A stretch of 64,000 nt of DNA from contig NC_080540.1 in the NCBI RefSeq assembly GCF_028640845.1, positions 284,444,524 through 284,508,523 of the forward strand, given 5' to 3'. The notes beneath the pieces were generated by a model. The model searched no databases. It was not told the origin of the DNA and saw nothing but the letters and a program-made list of their open reading frames with translations. Every line of letters begins with the position of its first letter. Position 1 is the first letter of the stretch. Positions 45,156-57,442 of this stretch are shown piece after piece. The DNA is from Ahaetulla prasina (taxonomy: Eukaryota > Chordata > Lepidosauria > Squamata > Colubridae). A program made the translations under genes and the position numbers.

Positions 45156-45630
45156 ACAAAGTTGGAAGGGACCTTGGAGGCCTTCTAGTCCAACCCCCTG
45201 CTTAGGCAGGAAACCCTACACCACTTCAGAAAAACGGTTATCCAACATTTTCTTAAAAAATTCCAGTGTTGGAGCATTCACAACTTCTGGAGGCAAGTTG
45301 TTCCACTGATTAATTGTTCTAACTGTCAGGAAATTTCTCCTTAGTTCTAGATTGCTTCTCTCCTTGATTAGTTTCCATCCGTTGCTTCTTGTTCTGCCTT
45401 CAGGTGCTTTGGAGAATAGATTGACCCTGTCTTCTTTGTAGCAGCCATTAGACATTGCAACACTGCTATCATGTCTCTCCTAGTCCTTCTTTTCATTAAA
45501 CTAGACATACCCAGTTCCTGCAACCATTTCTTCCTATGTTTTAGCCTCCAGTCCCCTAATCATCTTTGTTGCTCTTCTCTGCACTCTTTAGTTCTCAGCA
45601 TCTTTTTTACATTGTGGTGACCAAAACTGA
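45156..45630 (-). mobile_element. CR1 LINE 3' end
   Basis: Minus-strand frame 45216-45455 encodes 'RTRSNGWKLIKERSNLELRR', 'TINQWNNLPPEVVNAPTLEF', 'FKKMLDNRFSEVV'. Upstream minus-strand DNA extends to 'GGTCACCACAATGTAAAAAA'. Very like 7415-7915; 5'-truncated. Confidence 0.87.
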
Positions 45631-45749
45631 ATGCAAATTAACAGAATGCAACTGACTCTTTGCAGTGATATGTTTATAAAGTGAAATACAACTAGATATA
45701 TTAATTTCTGAAATAACTTCACAATAAAATTTCAGATGCAAATGCTTTA

Positions 45750-46667
<918 letters not shown>

Positions 46668-46675
46668 TTCTAGAT

Positions 46676-47431
46676 CAGTGGTAGTCAACATGGTCCCTAC
46701 CGCCCACTAGTGGGCATTCCAGCTTTCATGGTGGGCGGTAGGGGTTTTGTCCAATACTGAAGCACTTTCCTTTTTTTTAATTTAATTGACTTTTTAAAAA
46801 AATTTCATAGCATTATTTAAAAACATTTTCAGTAGGTTTTCATAAAATTCCCCATGACAATTTAAATTTCTGAAAATATACTATTTGTATTGCCCGCGCA
46901 TAAGTTTAGTTCACGTTACTTAAGTGAAACTAAATGGCGCTATAGTGCGACCGCAAATAAAAGAGCCTCGTCCCAGAATAGCTCGCGCATCTCCCCCCAT
47001 ACCACCCAGCTGTAACAGACAAGTAGCCAGCGCGCCCCCCCCACAAACCCAATCCACGATGCACGAAAGGCAAGCGCAGACGACGATACACAGCGCATTA
47101 CTGTGGAACCGGTGGGCGGTTAGAAAATTTTACTACTGTGGTGTGTATAAAGAAGATATTTTCTGGAAGACTTGGAAACCATTTGTGGACTATGCGCTTG
47201 GAAAATTGGACGCTTCGGTACCTGTACCTCGAGAACGTGGATTTTGGCAATCATGAGGACATATCCGAAGACCCAAATCTTCCTTTTTTTTATGTATAGC
47301 ACAAGGGTGCAATAATGTATTTTCTTTTTGGTTTGTTGGAAAAAAGTAAAAAAAAAAAAAAAAGAAAGAAAATTTTACTACTAAGAGAGATACAAAAGTG
47401 GGTGGTAGGTATAAAAAGGTTGACTACCCCG
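46676..47431 (+). mobile_element. hAT element, TCTAGAT TSD, 756 bp
   Basis: Ends CAGTGGTAGTCAACATGG / AAGGTTGACTACCCC. Flanks TTCTAGAT (46668-46675) and GTCTAGAT (47432-47439), 7 of 8. Left sub-terminal 'CCTACCGCCCACTAGTGGGC' with partial inverted echoes 'GGTGGGCGGTAGGGG'. The interior 46900-47280 is more GC-rich than the ends and may be a relic of the autonomous element. No transposase motif seen. Confidence 0.82.
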
Positions 47432-47624
47432 GTCTAGATTCAGCACCAAGGCAGACTGTCATATCTCCACTCTGAAAGCTAGAACTGGCAAGGCCAAAAC
47501 CAAAGGCTTTCAAAACCATTTCAACAAAAATGAATAGGTGCCAACCACACCTTCCACTTAAAAAAGCCTGGTCAGAAAAAGAGATAAGATTTGAGCTTTC
47601 AGACTGCTATAGCCTGACTCTTAC

Positions 47625-48065
47625 TGTGCATATGTGATTTCTGATTTTCTTCCTGTTAATGGCTTTTCTCTCAAATGGTCAGCTTTGGAAGCCATGCTAG
47701 GCCGGAACCTTCCGTGCTGCCACTTTCTCATGTGTGTGAAAGTAGGAGGGGGGATTTAGTAGAGGGGTTGTCTTTAGACATAATAACATTCTTTCTGTTG
47801 GTCAAGGTCAGGTCGATCCTGCATCTGGAGAAGGAGTGGTCAGAGTGCTATCTCGAAATGGGACGGTTGGCGACCGGAGCATGTGATCGACTGAGGAATC
47901 AGGGGATGGTTTTGCAGGCTTTGATTTACTGAGGGAAAACCTGGACCTCTCAGATTCGGATTTTCCCAGATGTGCCAGTTTACCTATCCTAATAAAAGAA
48001 CTTTGAAAGATGCTTGCTTCCGAGTTTTCACTTGGAGTAGGAGGTTTTTTTCTGGAACTCTGACA
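47625..48065 (+). mobile_element. Possible second solo LTR
   Basis: Starts TGTGCATATG and ends CTGACA; flanking 5-mers CTTAC / CTTGC match at 4 of 5. An AATAAA signal sits at 47991-47996, about 70 bp before the end, as in an R-U5 region. No internal retroelement sequence nearby. Boundaries are inferred and weak. Confidence 0.4.
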
Positions 48066-48367
48066 CTTGCCAAAAGTTGTATGCTACCTATAAGACTTCT
48101 AGCTTAATTATCCATCTGACAGAAGGCAGACAGTTACTTTACTAAACAATCCAATAGCCTGAAATGCTCAAACACAAGGCCAGATAGATGAAAAGTAACG
48201 TCAAAAACCAATTCACACAATTTGGGTAGGGGTCTCAGTGCTGAATACATGGTACAATGATGGCTCTCCAATGTTTTAGACTAGGGTCCATCTCAGCCTA
48301 TCGGGTGCTGACAGAAATTAAACCTGAAATCTTTTGCATTTAAAATGAATGCCTCCCCCTCACCACT
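48066..48367. other. Unannotated stretch
   Basis: Nothing recognised. Confidence 0.4.
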
Positions 48368-48600
48368 CTGTTATAAAAAGGTGTGATGGCTCAGTGGCTT
48401 AATGACGCTGGAGATGGTGTCTGCTCCAGCAGTTTGAGTCCTAGCACTACATGGCAGTGTGCACTCCCATCACTCGCCTCAGCTTCTGCCCACTTAGCAG
48501 TTCAAAAGCACGTTCTATGCGAGTAGATAATTAGGTACCACTTTGGTGGGAAGATGAGTTGGGGCTCCGTGCAAGCAGTCAAATGCTTGCCGGCTCTGAA
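48368..48600 (+). mobile_element. Diverged Sauria-type SINE, 5' part
   Basis: 'GTGATGGCTCAGTGGC' (box A), 'AGTTTGAGTCCTAGC' (box B), 'CTTAGCAGTTCAAAAGCACG', 'ACTTTGGTGGGAAGATGAG'. The 3' half is replaced by unrelated DNA. Confidence 0.65.
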
Positions 48601-50924
48601 CTTCCTGGCTGTGGTGCCTGTTTGTGAGGTGGCTCCAGGGTGGGAGGAGGCCATGGTTGATGCTGCAAGAAGAGACACTTGTCCTTTTCTCTGGTGTGAA
48701 ATTAATTCTCCCTCCTGTGGTGCCTCTTGGGAAGCACGCGGGCACTTCCCACAACAGAGCTGGTACCTTGGCAGCCAAACTACTACTGTGGTCTCCTGGC
48801 TAATGTAACAATACCCTATGCTAACAGCAGCAACAACAACAACAATAGTACTCCCTTATAATTCTTTCCTACATTGGTCAAAAGATTCTCCCAAAGGAAA
48901 GGAATTCTACTATTAGGGAATCCAAGTATTTCACTTTCACCTGACCTTTACTCATTGGATAAACTCAAAATCCTATTCCAGGCTACGGAGGAGAAGGAGG
49001 AGGAGGAAGAGGAGGAAGAGGCATTCTTGAAAAAGGTATGCAGGAACCAATTAAGATGCCATCATACGGATGAATTCCTCCTAAACCTCCCCAGTACAAT
49101 TTATTATTATTATAAAACAGATTTATATCTTGCTTTTCCTCTAGGAGCTCAAAGCAATGTGCAGACCATTCCTTCTACCATTTTTCCCTTACAGTAAGTT
49201 GGGCAGAGAAATTCTTCTTTCCAGAAGAAACCACTGATCTATACTAATCAGAGCTACCAACTGGATAGCAGAACATGCAATAATGTTACTTAGAAAGCAT
49301 TATCAACTTCCCCAGAAAGCAGTGCTTACACTAGTTTATATTTAACACTGAAAAGCCAGGGCGTATTATTTATTATTCATAAAGCAAATCTGTCAGACTT
49401 CTTCTGAACCTCCATGAGGGGAAAAAATCATAAATAATAAAAAATAAATAAACCCAGCCACAGCATTGGAGACAGAAGGGAGGAGGTGAAAGGTAAAAAG
49501 AAGAGAGACATGTGAAAAACAGAAATAAATCAGATGAAGACAGACTGTGAAGTACAGGTCCTTTTTTGAAATAAAGTCAATGAACAAAAACATGCATTAC
49601 CCAGCCTTACCTCAGTGCTTTTTTAGATACCTGGTTAAGCAAAGAACCATATAAGAACCATTTTGCCCAGTTACAGGATTTTACATGGGACTATTACAAG
49701 ATATTTACCTATTTGCAGATTAACAACAATGCAGAAGGACTGCCGAAACCGTAGTTTTGCTGTTTAGAAGTAGCAATACTTTTTGTCAATGGTGCGGTCA
49801 TAATATTTATTCATTTAATTCAATGTAGGCTCCGCCCTTGTCCAAACTGACTTGGGCAGCCTGAAATATAAATAAACTGCAAAAAAAAAAAAAAACCACA
49901 CACAATACCAGACAAGATGGGATCTGATTGCTCTATCTAAACATAAACTAAAGCATATCCATCTCAAATCAAAGCTCATTGGTTTAGCAATAAATGAAAA
50001 TAATACTTTTTTCCATTCAGAAAATAACAGAAATTTTCAGTAATCACCTGAGTAAATGGCTTGAATACTAAAACATTACAGATGTTTTAAAACTCTCCTA
50101 AACATCTGTAGCTGAATTCTATTTTATCAAAGCAATACAGGTTAACTTCAAGAACCCTTTGAAGTCATCTGGTTGTTGCCAGCAATAGAAAGTATTTAGA
50201 CAGTGCCTCAATATTTGGTTCTGAGTGATAAACAAAAAATCACAACACTGCATCTAAACAGTGTTCAACTTCTCTGGCTGTACCTTCAAGTGCCAAATGT
50301 GCAATCAAATATTGCACATTTGTGTCTCTAAACATCCAGAGAAAGGGAGCAGTTCAGATCTGGAGCATCAGGGAGAATGATATTAATTGGACAAGTGTTA
50401 AATACATCATTGTCACAAAAGGCTAACCACTCTGTAAGAAAGGAAGCTGGGGGACAGAGAACTTAGCAGTTCTCTAGCTAGAAAGAAATAACGTGTCAAT
50501 ATCAGTCAGGTGTTTTTTGAAGCCCTCAAGAGAATGGCTATACATTTATTGACTTGGAAAAGCAGAAGAAAAAGGCCTAGAGTTGAAACCATGGAGCACA
50601 GACTTGGTTTCCATTATGGCTGTGGAACATCTGTGCGTATATAGACGTCATGTCTGGTTGCAAAAGAGAATAATCCATAACCCACACTACATCTGAAAAC
50701 CTTCTGCTAAGAAATCTAATTCCTAAATAAAGGGTAAGGGTCTGGAGTGCTGAGATTTAGCAGTACAGCCTGACTAATCTACCAGATTTGTCGGTTCATG
50801 CCAGCAATCCATCATCTAAAAAAATTTAGACCACAATCCCAGAAAGCAAATCTCTCGATCTGAAATACTCTTTCACTTTCTAGTTCTCTTACGTGGACTG
50901 GAAGGATTCTTAAGCTTCCTCCCT
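48601..50924. other. Long intron-like stretch
   Basis: GAG-rich simple repeat at 48988-49020 and a SINE/LINE tail trace (minus) at 49800-49880. No convincing exon. Confidence 0.45.
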
Positions 50925-51505
50925 TCCTCGATTTTCAAAGTTCAGAGCTGCTCTCTGTGGTATCATCTGCCCCCACACAGATTATAAGAAAAGGATAATT
51001 GTCAGAAGACTTGACAAGCTTTCAAAGTTGCTCTGTCACATACCTGATGCTGGTACTTGACAGGAAGCTGATTTTATAAGTTTATGGGCAAAATCTGCAG
51101 ATATTTTTAGCTCTTCATAGCAGAAGAGCCACTAAGTACAGAACTCTTTTTTTTTCTTTTTCTACAAATTTCCTCAGACCGTTAGGGATTCCTTCCTTCC
51201 TTCCTTCCTTCCTTCCTTCCTTCCTTCCTTCCTTCCCTCCCTCCCTCCTTCCCTTCGCTTCCCTTCCCTCCTTCCTTTCACCCAGATTTTTGAAGTTCAA
51301 AGCTACTCTTTTTCATCTGCCTCCACATAACTTATAACAAAAGGAGAATTGTCAGAAGCTTGACAAGCTTTTGAAGTTGTTCTGTGACATCCCTGATCCT
51401 TGTCCCTGATTTTTACAAGTTTGTGAGTATAATCTGCAATTTTGTTTAGTTTCTCAGTAGTGAGTCAATACATATCAGAACATACTCTCTCTCTCCCTCT
51501 CTCCC
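50925..51505 (+). repeat. Diverged tandem duplication, period about 355 bp
   Basis: 50925-51150 and 51280-51505 share 'GATTTT', 'AAAGTTCA', 'GCTAC/GCTGC TCTCT', 'ATCTGCC', 'GAATTGTCAGAAG', 'CTTGACAAGCTTT' and 'CCTGAT' in order, with clearly more differences than the 192-bp duplication at 30933. A TTCC microsatellite grew at the junction. Confidence 0.75.
51190..51280. repeat. (TTCC)n / (CCCT)n microsatellite
   Basis: Pure TTCC array followed by CCCT and CCTT variants, between the two tandem units. Confidence 0.93.
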
Positions 51506-51535
51506 CCTCCTCCTCCCTCTCCCCCTCCCTCTCAT
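51484..51535. repeat. (CT)n-rich simple repeat
   Basis: CTCT/CCCTC array. Confidence 0.9.
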
Positions 51536-51689
51536 AAGAACTATGGTACGCTAAGAACCTAGGGCCTATTTCTGTAGGAGAGCCTGACAGTTGTTTCTTC
51601 ATTCCCATGGAATAGAATTCTCAGTAAGCAGAGGACAAATAGATTGAGACACAGGTAACTAATTTTCTCTAGCAGAGATGAACATAACT

Positions 51690-51770
51690 TTGTTTATTTA
51701 TTAAATTTGTTGGCTACCCATCACGCTGCAAGGCGACTCTGGGTAGCTTGCAAAACCATAATATTCTATA
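51690..51770 (-). mobile_element. SINE/LINE 3' tail fragment
   Basis: 'GTTTATTTATTAAATTTGTT', 'GGCTACCCATCACGCTGCAA', 'GGCGACTCTGGGTAGCTTGC': a reversed tail of the common squamate type. Confidence 0.55.
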
Positions 51771-53517
51771 CACACCATATATATTTTAAAGCCAGCCATG
51801 TTTCTGTTAACTGTAAACGTATTCAGGAACCATGCAAGAGACCAACGTCTTCTGTAGGACTCAGCAAGTAACACAGTTCGAAAACATCTGGGTGAAAGCT
51901 GGCCATGCGTGATACAGAAGCAGAAAGCTTTTTTCTGTTGTGTCACTTATCAGTGGTTGTTATCTCTCAACTGAAGCCAGAGAGCTTAGTTTCAATTATT
52001 ACTTTTTTATCATTTATATTTCTGCATTATTAAGTCTAAATCTCTGAAACGGAACCCTTGTCATATAAATTTTATCCAGCTGAATGTTCATGTACAGATG
52101 CAAAAATTCAACTAAAAGCACTTAAGGACTTTAAAGACAGGAAGTTGAAATCCCCTGACTTTTACAGAGAGACAAATGCAAAGGTGAAGAATCGTTAAAC
52201 TGAAAACCAACGTGCAGGCAGTACTTAAAAGCCATCATTTCTGCACATCTACCGGTAACTGTGCACAGGACTGGAGCTTCCATTCAAATAGAAAGAGGCA
52301 GAAGCATAATTGGAATGAATAGATAATAATTTAAATCTTCCAGATGTTGTTGAAGAAAAACAAATTCGGATCGATGAATTCATCAAGAGAGGGTGTGTGT
52401 GTAAGGGTGTGTGTGTGTTTGTACGTGATGGCGGAAGCAGTTGGCACACACATATCTGAATAAATAAAAAGGTGCTAATATTGAAAGATGCAAGACTTTC
52501 CGTGGTTTATTTTCAGACAGAAGGTTTGCGTTTATTGGAAACAGATTTCTGCAGTGACTGACCAGTGCTGCCCCACACTCCATGACAGACAGACTGCCTG
52601 CTTCACATTAATTCACTTCACACTATTTCTATCGATCCACAGTCAGTTCCCCAGTCTCTCTGCACACATTGCCTGTCTGGCTGCCTACATCCACATCAGC
52701 ACATATACACAAAGGCCACAGAAAGATAACCTTTTGCTTTCCATTAAAGACACAGTAGCCATTTTTTTTTTCTATCTGCAGCAACATCAGACATATAAAT
52801 ATACCGGAGTTTCTATTACCTGCTGGACAAATCGAGTACTCAAAAGATTTCAAATACATTCCAATGTTGCTGTCTTTAAAAAAAAAAAAAAAATCCAGCG
52901 TTTTTCACATTTTAAGAAAAGATGTTACTTTGGCCAAAAAAAAGAAAAGAAAAGAAAAGAAAGAAAGAGAACTATCAGTGAATATTGTGCAGCTTGGATG
53001 GAAGGGAAAAAGTGGAACAATAGATGTACAGAAGAGAAATTGTCCATGATATATAATATTGCAGCCTGAAGCATTAACCTGAACACAGATGAATCTGGAT
53101 TGTTTGTTTCGGTAAGAGATTTTTCTAAGATTTGTGTGAATTTAAAATGCATAGCCAAATCCAAAGCATACTTTTAGCTGAAATATAATTGTGCAGTAAT
53201 TGTAAGAATTGGACATATAAAAAAACATATAAATGCGCTGCTTGAATGAAAACACTGACATTAGAAGATCTTTTGGTAATGCTAGTGGCATTTCTTCCTG
53301 AAGAAATAAGCAGAAAAATCATAACAATCTAACAACTATAATCAAGTACTGATATACATATATTCACCAACCAAAAGGTTGTTGACACTAATGCTGGGTT
53401 TTAGGGGTCCCAATAAAGGTTTGATATTCAGATTCGGTTTAGAACACATTGTCTGTACCCGCAAATCCACAGATTGGTCAATTAACCCTGTCTTTTTGGG
53501 CTTGCACACTAATTCAT
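51771..53517. other. Unannotated stretch
   Basis: Small GT and AAAGA simple repeats (52390-52422, 52940-52970). The long + frame 52488-53069 has A/T-rich codons, poly-Lys and no domain. Confidence 0.5.
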
Positions 53518-53519
53518 TA

Positions 53520-53865
53520 CAGGTAGTCCTTGACTCACAACCATTCATTTAATGACCATTTGAAGCTACAATGGCACTGGAAAAAGTGACAAATCACTGT
53601 TTTTCACACTTATGCACTTAGCAACTCCATGTTCACATGATCAAAATCCGAACGCTGGCTCATATTTATGTTAGTTGCAGTGTCCTAACTAACCTTATGA
53701 CAAGCAAAGTCAATAGGGAAGCAGATTCACTTAACAACCATGTTACTAACTTATCAAATGCAGCGATTCACTTAACAACCATGGCAAGAAAGGTTATAAA
53801 ATGGTATGAAACTTGCTTAACAACTGTTTTTCTTAGGATCGATTGTGGTCGTAAGTTGAGAACTG
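53520..53865 (+). mobile_element. TACAGGTAGTCC-family MITE, intact 346-bp copy
   Basis: Ends CAGGTAGTCCTTGACTC / GTCGTAAGTTGAGAACTG with TA on both sides (53518-53519, 53866-53867), suggesting Tc1/mariner-type insertion. No coding. Reference for copies at 6238, 19405, 21800 and 34212. Confidence 0.75.
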
Positions 53866-53867
53866 TA

Positions 53868-54398
53868 TTTTATTACGGCTAACTTTGCCTAACTTCCTAA
53901 GCCAAGCTTCCCACTTCTGGATGTTCTAGGGAAGTATGAAAGTATGAATTCTCAGCAATACCCTTTCTATGTGGGAAATTTTAAGAGGTAAAGTGTTTGT
54001 TATCTACAAGATATGTAAGGTGCGAAAGGCTATGGCGAGTTAAAAATCTGTCTGGATTGTTGCATTCCTAATGCCAGGTGCTATGAAACTAGGGCATATT
54101 TTAAAATATTGTTCCCAATCCTTGATTAAGGTAAATCTAATAAATCAATACTTGACTTAGAATTCAGGTTCACTGAAATATTTCGGCCAACTTTTAGAAA
54201 TGACCACATCAGTCAGAATCTTTGCTAGGTTAACTGTCATGTGAGAGAAGATCCCCACATTTCTGAGGCTGCCAACAATTTGTTTATTGTCGGTTCCGTT
54301 TGTTAACTGAACAGGATTAAAAAACGCCATAAAAATAAACACATTGTAGATTAAGCATGCAATTTTAAGGAGGCAAATACTAGCTCTATCAATGTATA
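53868..54398. other. Unannotated stretch
   Basis: Nothing recognised. Confidence 0.4.
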
Positions 54399-54406
54399 CT
54401 ATGGAG

Positions 54407-54602
54407 CAGCGGTCACCAACAGGTGGTCCGTGGACCACTGGTGGTCCGCGAGAAAATTTTGGTGGTCCGCAGAAAAATTATTGGTATTTTTTATATTGCA
54501 CTAAATACTATTTATCTTTTTAAAAAATTCATATTTGTGGTCCGTGGAATTTAAAATTATGAATTTAGTGGTCCCTGAGGTCCGAAAGGTTGGTGACCCC
54601 TG
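54407..54602 (+). mobile_element. hAT MITE, left member of a side-by-side pair
   Basis: Ends CAGCGGTCACCAACAGG / GGTTGGTGACCCCTG. Flanks CTATGGAG (54399-54406) and CTATAGAG (54603-54610). Internal repeats of GGTGGTCCGTGG type. Confidence 0.83.
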
Positions 54603-54610
54603 CTATAGAG

Positions 54611-54981
54611 TAGGGGTGTCAAACTGGATTTTTATCGAGGGCCAGATCAGCATTGTAGTTTTCCTCCACGGGCCAGCCAAGGGGGGAGGGGAAGGGGGGA
54701 GACAGGATGGATGCCTACTGCAGCACTCTGCCAGCCAAAACGGAGCATGGTGGGGGACAAGCAAACCCCCCCACGCCCCATTTTGGTCAGCAGAATGCTG
54801 CAGGAGGCCATCCAGGCTGAAAACAGGGCACGGGGGACCTCACGTGGCCCTCACACACACCTTTTGGCTGCCAGAAGCAACGCAGACTGGTCCTTTGCTA
54901 TTTCCAACTGAGCCCTGCAGGTCAGATTTAAGCACCCCGCGGGCTCGATGCGGCCTGTGGGCCTTGAGTTTGACACCCCTG
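54611..54981 (+). mobile_element. hAT MITE (GGGTGTCAAAC family), right member of the pair
   Basis: Ends TAGGGGTGTCAAAC / GTTTGACACCCCTG. Flanks CTATAGAG at 54603-54610 and 54982-54989, perfect. Interior like 11300-11624. Confidence 0.86.
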
Positions 54982-55086
54982 CTATAGAGGATGCTGTCAC
55001 AAATGCGACTGCAGTGTTAAGGCCAGAAAGGATAATGAAATGGACAAGCCCTAGCATCAGAAAGCTGAGGAACCCCTGCCTTTATA

Positions 55087-55344
55087 CCGTGTTTCCCCGA
55101 AAATAAGCCCTCCCCTGAAAATAAGCCCTCCCTGAAAATATTTAACCACATATGCAGTCGGTCCCTGCCATTTCCTCTGGTTAGGGTTAGGGAGACAGAG
55201 CTGGAAATCAGGTAAGACAGCAAGAGGAGCCCCGTCTTGCTCCACGCACCCCAAAATAATAAGACCTCCCTGAAAATAAAGCCAAGCGCTTATTTTGGGG
55301 TTCAAAAAAATATAAGACAGGGTCTTCTTTTTGGCGAAACACGG
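55087..55344. mobile_element. TA-flanked MITE (CCGTGTTTCCCC family)
   Basis: Ends CCGTGTTTCCCCGAAAATAA and GGCGAAACACGG, TA at 55085-55086 and 55345-55346. Many copies of the AAAATAAG motif in both orientations. Confidence 0.8.
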
Positions 55345-55346
55345 TA

Positions 55347-55915
55347 TTAAAACTTTACAGTATGCATAACCCGGTTTGAAATCCAGATTGCCAACAAGGC
55401 TTTATTTTTCTCAATAGTAGTGGATTTTTCTTTTGTAAAAAGATGAACAACTATCAAAAACCGCAACGGAAACAAAGAGCTTTCATCTCTCAGACAAAAC
55501 AAGATTATGCTATATGGAAATCTTGAAGGTGGGGAGTTTAAACAAAAATCAATCATCAGGACACTGAAAGCTTCATAGAACTTCACTGATGAAAGCTATA
55601 AAATTACTAGGTATTTGAACTGTTTGTTCTGGAGTACACTTTCATTTTAGTACATGATGTAGCATGGAGATGTATACATTCAGATATAGCAATGAGTTTG
55701 ATGAGGACTGTTCCCACAATTACAGCATTCACAATACTGGTATTCAATGGTTTTGATTACCAATTAATATCTTGCATTTAGTAAGTAAGTTTATTATAGC
55801 CATAGGCCATAACAAATAAAAAAATACTCAATAAATATACAATTAAAAATTCAAGAATAAAATAATACATATCAAATAAAATCTATGATAAAAACCAGTT
55901 ATCTGTTATGATATC
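55347..55915. other. AT-rich stretch
   Basis: 55785-55900 resembles a reversed A-rich LINE tail; otherwise nothing. Confidence 0.4.
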
Positions 55916-55925
55916 TTGCATTTAA

Positions 55926-56165
55926 TAACCCAAAGGTTTTTCAAAAGGCAGCTGGAATTTCTGGTTTTTCTTTGAAGACGTTTTGCTTCTCATCCAAGAA
56001 GCTTCTTCAGCTCTGACTGGATGGTGGGGAATGGAAGGATTTATACCTGAAGAAATTTCTTGGATGAGAAATCTTCAAAGAAAAACCAGAAAGTCCAATT
56101 GCCTCCTGAAAAAAGCACTTTTGGGACAACCATGACCTGGATGACTGAGAATTTCCATAGACATT
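55926..56165 (+). mobile_element. Foldback element with 10-bp TSD (copy 2)
   Basis: TSD TTGCATTTAA at 55916-55925 and 56166-56175. Same hairpin and same 3' extension as 6394-6643. The left arm keeps 'GAAGACGTTTTGCTTCTCAT', 'CCAAGAAGCTTCTTCAG'. Confidence 0.75.
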
Positions 56166-56175
56166 TTGCATTTAA

Positions 56176-57213
56176 GTTATCTATGAAAATTATTTTTTTA
56201 AAATTGTTTTGTTGTATCTAGTGCAGTAAACAGCAAAATGGCACTGATATGTTCACTGGACCAACAAAGGCAGGTGAGGGTGTGTGTGGGAGTGGAGACT
56301 CATGTTTTGTTGTTGTTTTAAACAAAAGGTCTGTTCATTAAATCTTGGCAGATTTTTCTAAGGTGACAAAGGATTTTAAGCAATTACATTTCTTGGCAGT
56401 TTTTTGTTTTTGCTTTTCCAATGTCAAAGCTGGAAAATATTGCTGACCCATGAACTAGTGATCACAGTGTTCATTTCTTTTCATTTTTCCTGTTAAATGT
56501 GACTTTTCATTTTTTTAAAAAATATATTTTATTTTTAATCTTTAAAAATGCATTATGGCAAGAGACTTACATTTGATGCTGCCACAAGTAAACATGTGCA
56601 GGAAAAATGTGCAATGACTACGCTTAGGAAATACACTTATAATCTAAATTTAATTTGGTTAGCCTGGAGGCGTCTCATATTGGTTTATCTGGCTTCATAA
56701 CTAATCGTACCCAAAGGTTGCAAGTGTATTTATTTGCTGTTGTTTTTTTTTTAAATACAAAAAAATAAAGACATGGTTCAGTTCCCTGAAGTTCAAGATA
56801 ATTTTACAGAAACCACTTTACACAATCAATGCGAATATTAATGAGGAGGCAAGAAAAGAGCAGCTCTTCTGAAAAAAGGAAATCAAAAGAATTTTGTAGG
56901 AGATCCTCAACGCATAGCACAAAGGCAACAAACTCCAAGGATAATAATGGATGGAAAACCCTATCAATAAAGATGAAATGTCAATTCTTCAACCCACATC
57001 AGTTGTGTTAAAAAAAAGAAAAGAAAAGAAAGAATTATGTAGAAACTCAATGCAATCTGCATTTGGCAAATTATACAAGAGAAATTGTAAATATTTTCTT
57101 AGATAGATTTCCATAGATTGAGAAAATAAAAGCAAACCCACAATAACTCTCAAAAATATTAAAAGTACATGAGGAGATGTACCAGATATTGTTCCTGAGA
57201 TATTACATTTACA
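56176..57213. other. Unannotated stretch
   Basis: AT-rich, no repeat or exon recognised. Confidence 0.4.
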
Positions 57214-57215
57214 TA

Positions 57216-57440
57216 CCGTGTTTTCCCGAAAATAAGACCCAACCGGAAAATAAGTCCTAGCATGATTTTTCAGGATGCTCATAATACCACCAAAATAAGC
57301 CCAGTTAAGATTGTCAGCCAGATAGATGCATTTAATACCGTATTTACCCCAAAATAAGACCTAACCAGAAAATAAGCTCTAATACATCTTTTGGAGCAAA
57401 AATTAATATAAGACCCGGTCTTATTCTCGGGAAAATACGG
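57216..57440. mobile_element. TA-flanked MITE with an internal second start
   Basis: Ends CCGTGTTTTCCCGAAAATAA and TCTCGGGAAAATACGG, TA at 57214-57215 and 57441-57442. A second 'TACCGTATTTACCCCAAAAT' begins at 57336 inside it. Confidence 0.75.
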
Positions 57441-57442
57441 TA

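Noticed and set aside
52488..53069. 193-codon + frame as a protein gene
   Set aside because: Low-complexity, Lys/Phe/Ser-rich translation, no domain, no splice or promoter context, and it runs through A-tracts.
54407..54989. Single 583-bp composite transposon
   Set aside because: Each half has its own inverted ends and TSD, and the right half belongs to a family seen alone at 11300 and 40286.
55181..55196. Interstitial telomeric repeat (GGTTAGGGTTAGGG)
   Set aside because: Only about two units, and it lies inside a TA-flanked MITE where such motifs occur by chance.
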